This document shows positions 15,671 to 23,106 of a stretch of 31,806 nt of DNA, in pieces. The notes beneath the pieces are model-generated. The model was not told where the DNA came from. It was given only the letters and a program-made list of their open reading frames with translations, and made no database searches. The DNA is from an uncultured Bacteroides sp. (lineage in GTDB: Bacteria; Bacteroidota; Bacteroidia; Bacteroidales; Bacteroidaceae), in NCBI GenBank assembly GCA_900555635.1, contig USLU01000062.1:1-31806 (forward strand), given 5' to 3'. A program made the position numbers and the translations under genes. Numbering within the stretch: position 1 is the first letter of the stretch; each line of letters begins with the position of its first letter.

Positions 15671-16873
15671 ATGAAGAAGGTTGTATTTATAGGCTTGGGC
15701 TACATAGGCCTGCCTACGGCAGCGGTCGCTGCTCATCATGGTTTCGAAGTGGTGGGAGTAGATGTAAATCCGTCGGTGGTAGAAACCGTCAATCAAGGTA
15801 AGGTGCATATTGTAGAACCGGACTTGGATAAGATTGTCAAAGAGGCGGTGCAAAGCGGACATCTGCGTGCCGTGACCCGACCTGAACCGGCAGACGCCTT
15901 CTTCGTAGTCGTGCCCACACCTTTCAAGCAGAACCACCGTGCTGATATCACTTATGTAGAATCGGCTACCCGTGCCGTTATCCCTTGCCTGAAGCCGGGT
16001 GATTTGTTTGTGATAGAGTCTACCTCTCCCGTATTCACTACCGAGCGTATGGCTGAACTTATTTTCCAGCAACGCCCTGAGTTGAAAGACCAGATATACA
16101 TTGCCTATTGTCCCGAACGTGTATTGCCGGGCAATACTCTTTACGAACTGGTGCACAACGACCGTGTAATCGGTGGTATCAATCCCGCATCTACCGATAA
16201 AGCCATTGAGTTCTACTCCGCTTTCGTTCAAGGCAAGCTGCACCGTACCAATGCCCGTACAGCCGAAATGTGCAAGCTGACCGAGAATTCCAGCCGCGAT
16301 TCCCAGATAGCTTTTGCCAACGAGCTTTCCATGATTTGTGATAAAGCGGGCATCAATGTATGGGAGTTGATAGAACTAGCCAACAAACATCCGCGCGTCA
16401 ACATCCTGCAACCGGGTTGCGGAGTAGGCGGTCACTGCATTGCCGTAGACCCTTGGTTTATTGTATCCGATTATCCCGAACAGGCGCAACTCATCAAGCG
16501 TGCCCGTGAAACGAACGACTATAAAGCCGATTGGTGTGCCAATAAAGTATTGGAGTCCTGCCAACGCTTTGTCGAGAAGTATGAGCGCGAACCGATCGTA
16601 GCTTGTATGGGCCTTGCCTTCAAACCGAATATCGACGATCTCCGCGAATCTCCCGCTAAGTATATCGCTTCCCGAATTGTCAGCGAAAGCCGTGCCGATG
16701 TGTTGATCGTGGAGCCTAATATCACTTCACACCCCAGCTTCCATATCACAGATTATAAGGATGCTTATCAGAAAGCTGATATTATCGTTTGGTTGGTACG
16801 CCATACTCCGTTTGTAGAATTACCCCGCAATGAAGAAAAGCTGGAACTTGACTTCTGCGGAGTGCGCAAATAA
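15671..16873 (+). CDS. wecC: UDP-N-acetyl-D-mannosamine dehydrogenase
   Basis: The enzyme oxidises UDP-ManNAc with NAD to UDP-ManNAcA for a surface polysaccharide. The N-terminal Rossmann motif FIGLGYIGLPTA starts at residue 5. The middle region has FVVVPTPF, ESTSPVFTTE, YCPERVLPG and KLTENSSRDSQIAFANELS. The catalytic cysteine is C256 in CGVGGHCIAVDPWF. The C-terminal domain has MGLAFKPNIDDLRESPA. I chose ATG 15671 (400 aa) over an upstream in-frame TTG at 15641. The TTG lies inside the -7 box and the protein from 15671 starts like the family (MKKVVFIGLGYIG). It is followed by wecB after 186 bp of facing repeats. Confidence 0.94.
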   Translation: MKKVVFIGLGYIGLPTAAVAAHHGFEVVGVDVNPSVVETVNQGKVHIVEPDLDKIVKEAVQSGHLRAVTRPEPADAFFVVVPTPFKQNHRADITYVESATRAVIPCLKPGDLFVIESTSPVFTTERMAELIFQQRPELKDQIYIAYCPERVLPGNTLYELVHNDRVIGGINPASTDKAIEFYSAFVQGKLHRTNARTAEMCKLTENSSRDSQIAFANELSMICDKAGINVWELIELANKHPRVNILQPGCGVGGHCIAVDPWFIVSDYPEQAQLIKRARETNDYKADWCANKVLESCQRFVEKYEREPIVACMGLAFKPNIDDLRESPAKYIASRIVSESRADVLIVEPNITSHPSFHITDYKDAYQKADIIVWLVRHTPFVELPRNEEKLELDFCGVRK

Positions 16874-16884
16874 TACTATCTTAA

Positions 16885-16937
16885 TTCCCCTCCTCCCGGG
16901 AGGAGGGGTGCCCTTCAGGGTGGGGTGGTAGGTGAAT
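16885..16937 (-). repeat. Dispersed palindromic intergenic repeat, copy B (inverted)
   Basis: The core at 16887-16908 is a perfect 22-bp palindrome (CCCCTCCTCCC then its complement). It is followed by CCCTTCAGGG and GGGGTGGTAGG. This is the reverse-complement arrangement of copies A and C. It begins 11 bp after the wecC stop, so it can form a terminator-like hairpin. Confidence 0.75.
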
Positions 16938-16966
16938 ACATAAAGAATATCATTCTTTTATAGGTA

Positions 16967-17035
16967 TGAGTTCTTCCTACCACCTCCCCCCGTTGGGGTA
17001 CTCCTCCTCCCGAGAGGAGGAGAACTTGAGTTACT
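16967..17035 (+). repeat. Dispersed palindromic intergenic repeat, copy C
   Basis: It is nearly identical to copy A over about 65 bp (TGAGTT, CTTCCTACCACCTCCCCC, then CTCCTCCTC/GAGGAGGAG hairpin and a shared TACTC at the end). It ends about 25 bp before the wecB start. Together with copy B it forms a large facing pair between wecC and wecB. Confidence 0.78.
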
Positions 17036-17059
17036 CTTTGATAATAAAATATCTTCTAA

Positions 17060-18190
17060 ATGAAAAAGGTCTTACTCGTTTTCGGAACCCGTCCCGAAGC
17101 CATCAAGATGGCGCCTTTAGTGAAAGCCTTGCAAAAGGATTCGGTTCATTTTGAAACCAAAGTATGCGTCACTGCCCAGCATCGCCAAATGCTGGATCAA
17201 GTACTGGAAGTGTTCGAGATAACCCCCGAATATGACCTCAATATCATGGCGCCCAACCAGGACTTGTATGATATCACTTCCAAAGTATTACTAGGTTTGC
17301 GTGATGTCCTAAAGGAATTCCAACCCGATGTAGTATTGGTACATGGCGATACCACCACTTCGATGGCAGCTTCCCTTGCCGCTTTCTACCAGCAAATTCC
17401 CGTTGGGCATGTAGAAGCCGGATTGCGTACATACGATATGCTTTCTCCCTGGCCCGAAGAGATGAACCGCCAGGTTACCGACCGTATCTGTACCTATTAC
17501 TTCGCTCCTACCGAGAAGTCACGCCAGAACCTCTTGCATGAGAACATCGAAGACGAAAAGATATCCGTTACAGGCAATACTGTTATTGATGCTTTGCTGA
17601 TGGCGGTCGATATCATTGCTCATAAACCGGGTGTGAAAGAACAATTGCATGAGGAACTTCGTACAAAAGGTTATACGGTAGGCAGTCGTCCTTACATACT
17701 GGTAACGGGGCATCGCCGTGAGAATTTTGGTGAAGGTTTCCTGCATATATGCCGGGCAATCAAGGAAATTGCCTCTTCGCATCCAGATATGGATATTGTC
17801 TATCCGGTGCACCTTAATCCTAATGTGCAGAAGCCTGTTTACGAACTACTTTCCGGGCTTGAGAATGTATATCTCATTTCGCCGTTGGATTATCTGCCGT
17901 TTATCTATGCCATGCAGCATTCTGTATTGCTGTTGACCGATAGCGGTGGTGTGCAGGAAGAAGCCCCTTCATTGGGCAAGCCTGTTTTGGTAATGAGAAA
18001 CACCACCGAGCGCCCCGAAGCTGTAGAAGCAGGTACCGTGAAGTTGGTTGGCACAGATGCCGATGCTATCGTAAAGAATGTGACTGAACTATTGCGTGAT
18101 AAAGAAGTTTATCAGCAGATGTCCGAGACTCATAATCCTTATGGCGATGGGCAGGCTTGCGAAAGGATTATAGAGAGGCTTCGTTCATAA
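17060..18190 (+). CDS. wecB: UDP-N-acetylglucosamine 2-epimerase (non-hydrolysing)
   Basis: The enzyme interconverts UDP-GlcNAc and UDP-ManNAc, the substrate of the WecC enzyme encoded upstream. The 376-aa length is normal. Motifs include FGTRPEAIKMAPLVKAL (residues 8-24), VHGDTTTSMAASLAAF, VGHVEAGLRT, PWPEEMNRQVTDRI, VTGHRRENFGEG, and the UDP-binding TDSGGVQEEAPSLGKPVLV followed by NTTERPEAVEAGT. The start codon at 17060 gives the standard MKKVLLVFGTRPE. Its last 23 bp overlap the 3' end of the convergent GT4 gene. No separate promoter is evident, so expression probably depends on wecC readthrough past the facing repeats. Confidence 0.95.
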   Translation: MKKVLLVFGTRPEAIKMAPLVKALQKDSVHFETKVCVTAQHRQMLDQVLEVFEITPEYDLNIMAPNQDLYDITSKVLLGLRDVLKEFQPDVVLVHGDTTTSMAASLAAFYQQIPVGHVEAGLRTYDMLSPWPEEMNRQVTDRICTYYFAPTEKSRQNLLHENIEDEKISVTGNTVIDALLMAVDIIAHKPGVKEQLHEELRTKGYTVGSRPYILVTGHRRENFGEGFLHICRAIKEIASSHPDMDIVYPVHLNPNVQKPVYELLSGLENVYLISPLDYLPFIYAMQHSVLLLTDSGGVQEEAPSLGKPVLVMRNTTERPEAVEAGTVKLVGTDADAIVKNVTELLRDKEVYQQMSETHNPYGDGQACERIIERLRS

Positions 18191-19379
18191 TCTCCTTGAA
18201 AGCTTTTAGATAGCGTTCGCTCACTGTATTAATATTGATCTTCTCACGGATCATTCGTTCCGACTCTTTTCCCATCTCCCGGCAACGGTCGGGGGAGGCA
18301 AACAGTTGGTCTATCTTTTCTGCTAAGCTTTCCACATCGCCTTCACGGAAGAAATAGCCGTTCTTGCCATCTATGACAAGATCCCGTTCAGTGCTATCGC
18401 AAACGGAACAAAGAACGGGCAGGCCGTAGGTCATGGCATCATTAATGGATAATCCTCCCATACCTGCCAGTACATATATCGTCGATTCGTTCATATAAGC
18501 TCCCAATGCCTTCGGGTCGTAGACGGCACCGGTGAAACGGATGTAATCTTGAAGATGTAAATCGGCTGCCTGTTGTTTGAGGTTATTCAGTTCGGGACCG
18601 TCGCCTACAATCAGTAGCTCGGCGTCAGGATAGCTCTTTACTATACGGGCAAAGGCGTCGATAAGCAGGTCTACCCGTTTCCATTTCACCAAGCGCCCGA
18701 TGTGCAGCAATCGTCTTTCTGACTTTGGCAGCAGTGGCTCGGATGCCAATACGGATTCTTTCTCGGCAAGTAGTGCTTCGGTGTCTGTAGAGTTGTAAGT
18801 GACATGTATCTGTTTTTTATCCACTCCGTAAGAAGGGATAATATCGTAAGCGGCAGTGGAATAGTTGAGTGTACCCGATACCCGGGCATAGCAATACTTA
18901 CGAACGAATGCCGTCAACCATTGGCGGAGGTAGAAAGCTGTGCCCCGACTCATCAGGCGCATGTTTTCATCATACATGGGATTCTCCCGGAAATATTCCT
19001 TTATTCTTCCGTAAGGGGGCGTCTGAAAGGGTATCTCACGAATGACCAGACGTGAGCCACATTCCTTCATTGCTTTCCTCAATTGAGGCTGGAAGAATAC
19101 TTGTAGGAAATAGGGCCATCCCATCACTACGATATCAGGATGTTCCTGGCGTACTATCTCAGGCAAGGCGGGATAAGCGGTTTTTCCGTAGAACATCTTT
19201 TTCTCAGGGGTGGTGAGGTGCTTGTAAGTACCGCCTTCCACCATCTTTACGCCTTTACCAATGGTGGCGTTGCCTTTCTGCGGGGTAATAACTGTAATCT
19301 CTATTCCTTTCGCATGCAGCTTGTTCAGCATGGCGTTGAGGTAGTGCGGTATTCCGCCGAACGTAAAAAGAACTTTCAT
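18168..19379 (-). CDS. Glycosyltransferase family 4
   Basis: The 403-aa GT-B transferase has an N-terminal half starting MKVLFTFGGIPHYLNAMLNKL and a C-terminal donor half with LLHIGRLVKWKRVDLLIDAF, LLIVGDGPELNNL and VLAGMGGLSINDAMTYGLPVLCS. The first glutamate of the usual EX7E is not obvious (GGLSINDAM), so the exact family placement within GT4 is less certain. Its ATG overlaps the stop of the upstream transferase gene (ATGA at 19376-19379), and its end overlaps wecB by 23 bp in convergent orientation. It is the last gene of the leftward transferase/flippase operon. Confidence 0.88.
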   Translation of the reverse strand: MKVLFTFGGIPHYLNAMLNKLHAKGIEITVITPQKGNATIGKGVKMVEGGTYKHLTTPEKKMFYGKTAYPALPEIVRQEHPDIVVMGWPYFLQVFFQPQLRKAMKECGSRLVIREIPFQTPPYGRIKEYFRENPMYDENMRLMSRGTAFYLRQWLTAFVRKYCYARVSGTLNYSTAAYDIIPSYGVDKKQIHVTYNSTDTEALLAEKESVLASEPLLPKSERRLLHIGRLVKWKRVDLLIDAFARIVKSYPDAELLIVGDGPELNNLKQQAADLHLQDYIRFTGAVYDPKALGAYMNESTIYVLAGMGGLSINDAMTYGLPVLCSVCDSTERDLVIDGKNGYFFREGDVESLAEKIDQLFASPDRCREMGKESERMIREKININTVSERYLKAFKEIMNEASL

Positions 19380-20401
19380 GATAGTGATGAGTGGTTAGTG
19401 ATTAGTGATTGGCAGAACTGCTGCATGAACTTCTCCCAACTGTGATTATTGAGGAAGCTCCGGTAATTCTCTATATGGATGGCTTCGTTCTCATTACGGA
19501 CAATGGCAAGTATGTCTTCGAATGTGTTGAAGGTGTAAACTTTGAGCAACTTTTCTTCGGCATAATCGCGGAAAGAACCTACATTGGGTCCTATTACTTT
19601 GGCACCGAAAGATAATGAATCCATCAGGATACCCGAACTCAGGATAGATTCTGCGGCATAAGGTATCAAGACGAAGCGGGAGGTTTCTATCTCCTTCTTT
19701 AGTTCCTCGAAGGTGATGCTTCTGTTTTCGAGTATAATGCGTTTGCCGGTATATGGAGCCAGTTCTTCGTACAAGTTGCTTGAACTGCATTTACCGATGA
19801 TTTTGGTTTGCAGGGGAAGCTGTTTCTCTGTGGCAAACCGCATAAACTCGGGCACACCTTTATAGCGTGAAATGTTTCCCCAGATTAGCAAGTCTGTTTC
19901 AGGAGGAGGGAGAGTAAGGTTATCGTCCCCCAGCCTGTTCTTGGTAGGATGATGGAGAAAGATGACACGTGAAACGGCCGCCGGATATAGCTTCTTCACG
20001 GTTTCTATGCCTTCTGTGGCATGTGTTACAATCAAGTCGGCTTTGCGCAATAGTAATCCTATTAAGAGGTTTTTCAAATATTTGTGCTTGGCAAGGTGCG
20101 GTTGCTTGTTGTGCAGGAACCACACTAACTTTTTATGCTTTAGCTTTATCCTTGCTATCAGCCAAATGGCAGCGATTGTTTGTAATAGCCCGTATTTGTA
20201 ATCGGGGACGTTCTCCAGCCAATGAAATATATATGCGTCACTATCCGTCTTCATTGGTAGTAGGCTGAACAACGGATTCTTATGCGGCGGATTGGCGATA
20301 CTTACCCCGTTCTGCTTCAACGCATGGATGAAATCGTTGATATACGGGTTGGTACGTATATCACCTCGATTGATAGAGTGGGGATAGACAGTTACTTTCA
20401 T
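19376..20401 (-). CDS. GT-B fold glycosyltransferase (GT4-like)
   Basis: The 341-aa protein has a GT-B-like layout: an N-terminal half (VYPHSINRGDIRTNPYINDF, FHWLENVPDYKYG, VWFLHNKQPH) and a C-terminal half (LLIWGNISRYKGVPEFM, RFVLIPYAAESILSSGILMDSLSFGAKVIGPNVG). The serine-rich ESILSSGILMDSLSFG replaces the common EX7E donor motif. The last residues (SLITNHSSLS) are encoded by 7-bp near-repeats, suggesting a recently altered C-terminus. It starts 6 bp after the 397-aa transferase gene ends and is coupled by ATGA to the next transferase. Donor and acceptor are unknown. Confidence 0.83.
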   Translation of the reverse strand: MKVTVYPHSINRGDIRTNPYINDFIHALKQNGVSIANPPHKNPLFSLLPMKTDSDAYIFHWLENVPDYKYGLLQTIAAIWLIARIKLKHKKLVWFLHNKQPHLAKHKYLKNLLIGLLLRKADLIVTHATEGIETVKKLYPAAVSRVIFLHHPTKNRLGDDNLTLPPPETDLLIWGNISRYKGVPEFMRFATEKQLPLQTKIIGKCSSSNLYEELAPYTGKRIILENRSITFEELKKEIETSRFVLIPYAAESILSSGILMDSLSFGAKVIGPNVGSFRDYAEEKLLKVYTFNTFEDILAIVRNENEAIHIENYRSFLNNHSWEKFMQQFCQSLITNHSSLS

Positions 20402-20407
20402 ATTCTC

Positions 20408-21601
20408 CTATTCATGTTTGACGAGTCCGTGTTTCTTGAATACATCCATCCAAAGAGGGCCTATATGTTCTATATCATACTGTTCTTTCTGAGATTGGGC
20501 TTGAGTTGCTATGCGGTAACGCAATTGGTCGTCTTCGGCTAGCTTGAGAACCACTTCTGCATACTCTTCATACTGATCTTCGGGTATGATAAACCCATTC
20601 TTTCCGTCTTCAATCATATCATAAATGGCATTGAAAGAAGCGAACCCTACGGGGACTACGCCAAGTGACATGGCTTCTACAAAAACAGTGGGCAGTCCTT
20701 CGATAACCGAGGTCAGGCAAATGATTCTTGCCCTGTCTATATAAGGTATAGCCATTTGATGTCCCATTACGTTCACGCGTTGCAGCTTCTTTTGACTGAT
20801 GATTTTCCGAATTGCTTCGGCTTGCGAACCATCTCCTAGAAGAGTCAGCTGCCAGTCGGGCAATCTCTTTTGAATCATTTCCCATATTTTCAGTAGTTTG
20901 GGGAGAGCCTTTTCGTGTTCCATTCTTCCCACGAAGATGATTTCCCGGTTCTTCTGCTCTATGGGGATATGGCTTTCTACCGGACGTATAGAGTTTGGTA
21001 TAGCCGACAGACGGTCTGCGTCTTTTATCTTTATCAGTTTTCTGAACTCCGGGATGTAAGAGGGGGATAGCAGTACAACTTCGTCCAACGTATCGTAGGC
21101 CGAGCGGTTTTGCCGTGCAACGACCTTCTTGAGCAGCCAGATATAAAGTCCCGGTAACATCCATTGAAAGAGTTGCTTGGCTCCATGCACATCTTTAAAC
21201 CTGAGGAGGGATAGTTTGTATTTTTGTAGCTGCGTAGTGTGACTGGGGCAGTTGTGTATCATGGTGAAGATCTTCAGTGCAGGATTCCTGCGTCTGATTT
21301 CCTGATAGTACTTCTTGGTATCCCCGGTGATGACGTGCGAATAGTCCAGAATGACATCTATCTGCTTATCCTTAATGTACTTGCATATAGCCTCTATGTT
21401 TCGTGGAGTATAGAATTGGGGATATCGGTCCGGCAAGAGCAAACCATTATCGAATCCACTGTCATCTACTTCCAGATAACAGAAGAAAAGCTCACTTTTA
21501 ATGCCATGGTTGGTCAGCCATTCCGTCAGCTGGTAATAAAACCAATAAAAGCTGTTGGCGCGGTGGGGGAATGCTTTGGTTTGCTGGATGAGGATATTCA
21601 T
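20408..21601 (-). CDS. Glycosyltransferase family 4
   Basis: The 397-aa GT-B enzyme has an N-terminal acceptor half (MNILIQQTKAFPHRANSFYW, VILDYSHVITGDTKKYYQEI, TMIHNCPSHT) and a C-terminal donor half (EIIFVGRMEHEKALPKLLKIW, LTLLGDGSQAEAI, ICLTSVIEGLPTVFVEAMSLGVVPVGF). The EX7E motif is present (EGLPTVFVE). Its start overlaps the end of the flippase gene by 4 bp (21598-21601), so it is translationally coupled. It is probably a cytoplasmic-face enzyme extending a lipid-linked oligosaccharide; sugar specificity cannot be read. Confidence 0.92.
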   Translation of the reverse strand: MNILIQQTKAFPHRANSFYWFYYQLTEWLTNHGIKSELFFCYLEVDDSGFDNGLLLPDRYPQFYTPRNIEAICKYIKDKQIDVILDYSHVITGDTKKYYQEIRRRNPALKIFTMIHNCPSHTTQLQKYKLSLLRFKDVHGAKQLFQWMLPGLYIWLLKKVVARQNRSAYDTLDEVVLLSPSYIPEFRKLIKIKDADRLSAIPNSIRPVESHIPIEQKNREIIFVGRMEHEKALPKLLKIWEMIQKRLPDWQLTLLGDGSQAEAIRKIISQKKLQRVNVMGHQMAIPYIDRARIICLTSVIEGLPTVFVEAMSLGVVPVGFASFNAIYDMIEDGKNGFIIPEDQYEEYAEVVLKLAEDDQLRYRIATQAQSQKEQYDIEHIGPLWMDVFKKHGLVKHE

Positions 21602-23043
21602 TTTTTTCTTTTCTTTAATAAGAACTCAATACTTTCCTGTAGAATCACGGAATGCAACTTCCATAAGGTCAATACATACAAACTGGCTACAATGATTACT
21701 TTTACAGCCATACTCAGATAAAGGTTCTCAATGGAACGTGTAGCGTAATGTGTACCTAGAACCAGTACGGTGGACAATAATAGATAAGGCGAGATGTCTT
21801 TCAGCATATCGCGCAGCGTCAGTCCTATTTCTCTTTTTACGAATACTAACCACACAAACAGCCAACTGATATTGATGATTACGAAAATGCGTAGCATCCA
21901 CTCCAATCCAAAGGGAAACATGGCACATACAGCTATGATTTGCACTACGCTCAAACCAATTGTATTCCACATGTATATAGAAGAATACCCTCGGCTGATA
22001 ATCAGATTAGAGAAAAGATTGGTAATAGGAATGAATGCTCCCCAAATGCATAACAACTGCAAGATATAGGCACTTGCCAACCACTTTTCTGTGATGGTGA
22101 TTACGATCAGTTCCTTTGAAACGAGGCTTAGTCCCAGCATTGCCGGGAAAGAAATAAAAGCCGTGAACCGGAGTAGTTTTCTGAATATTGCCAATTGGCG
22201 CGCTTTGTCATTGGCTACACTGGTGAAGACCGGCTGTGCAATACCGTTAATCATGCCCGTAATGAGCGTATGACCCATCCCGTTCCATTTGTTGGCTTGG
22301 GTAAAATTACCTACTTCACGTTCTGAATAGAACTTACCCAGTAGCACAGAGAATAAATTCGTATTAATGATATGAAAGATACTTGTGATTATCAGCTTGC
22401 TGCTGAATCCTATCATCTCCCTGATTGGTTTAAAATCAATAAGAAAGCTAGGCCTCCAACGGGAGAAGTAGAAAGTGAGTATCGTCATTACCAGAACGTA
22501 CGAAATGGTTTGCGTGGCTATGCCCCAGTAGGCAAATCCATTGGCCGCTAATGTGATACCTACAATACCTGAAACCGTGAGGCTTGAAATAGAAATGATT
22601 GTAGTTTCCTTGACTCTTAAGTTCTTGAAAAGATAAGCCCTCGGTGCAATATTCAAGCTCGAAATAACGAATCCCAAGAATGAAAAGCGGGCAAGTGGAA
22701 TCAATTCGGGTGTCTTATAGAAATCAGCAATCAAGGGTGCGGCGAAGAATAGCAGGATATAGATGGATATGCTGCAAAGCGTACTGAACCAGAATACTGC
22801 ATTATAATCCTTGTGGGAAGCCCGTTCTTTGTTGGTCAGCGCAGAGACGAAGCCACCTTCTTGCAAGGCGGAAGCTATGGCTGAGAAAACGGTAAGCATG
22901 CCTACCATACCGTAGTCCGAATCATTCAACAAACGTCCCAGGACTATGCCGAAGCCTAGATTCAACAACTGTTGTATGCCGTTGCTGAATCCACCTAAGA
23001 ATAGTCCTTTGGCTGTTTTTTCTTTCAGTGATGATTCGCCCAT
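21598..23043 (-). CDS. Wzx-type polysaccharide flippase (MOP superfamily)
   Basis: This integral membrane protein has about 12-14 hydrophobic helices and the polysaccharide-transporter N-terminus (KGLFLGGFSNGIQQLLNLGFG, VLGRLLNDSDYGMVGM, EGGFVSALTNKE). It would flip undecaprenyl-linked oligosaccharide across the inner membrane. I chose ATG at 23043 (481 aa, MGESSLKEK). The longer in-frame start at 23097 would translate through the 23058-23086 hairpin that terminates metG and adds residues unlike the family. It is the first gene of a four-gene coupled unit with three glycosyltransferases. No Wzy-like polymerase accompanies it. Confidence 0.92.
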   Translation of the reverse strand: MGESSLKEKTAKGLFLGGFSNGIQQLLNLGFGIVLGRLLNDSDYGMVGMLTVFSAIASALQEGGFVSALTNKERASHKDYNAVFWFSTLCSISIYILLFFAAPLIADFYKTPELIPLARFSFLGFVISSLNIAPRAYLFKNLRVKETTIISISSLTVSGIVGITLAANGFAYWGIATQTISYVLVMTILTFYFSRWRPSFLIDFKPIREMIGFSSKLIITSIFHIINTNLFSVLLGKFYSEREVGNFTQANKWNGMGHTLITGMINGIAQPVFTSVANDKARQLAIFRKLLRFTAFISFPAMLGLSLVSKELIVITITEKWLASAYILQLLCIWGAFIPITNLFSNLIISRGYSSIYMWNTIGLSVVQIIAVCAMFPFGLEWMLRIFVIINISWLFVWLVFVKREIGLTLRDMLKDISPYLLLSTVLVLGTHYATRSIENLYLSMAVKVIIVASLYVLTLWKLHSVILQESIEFLLKKRKK

Positions 23044-23057
23044 CTTATTATTTAATA

Positions 23058-23086
23058 CAATTGCGCCCACACTGTGGACGCAATTG
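23058..23086 (-). terminator. metG terminator hairpin
   Basis: CAATTGCG and CGCAATTG bound a 29-bp near-perfect palindrome 20 bp past the metG stop codon. On the minus strand it is followed by an A+T-rich segment. It lies just upstream of the flippase start and separates metG from the polysaccharide operon, though readthrough is possible. Confidence 0.7.
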
Positions 23087-23106
23087 AATATGTACAATCC
23101 TAATTC

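Noticed and set aside
23044..23097. Longer flippase start at 23097
   Set aside because: The extra 18 codons run through the metG terminator hairpin and do not resemble flippase N-termini.
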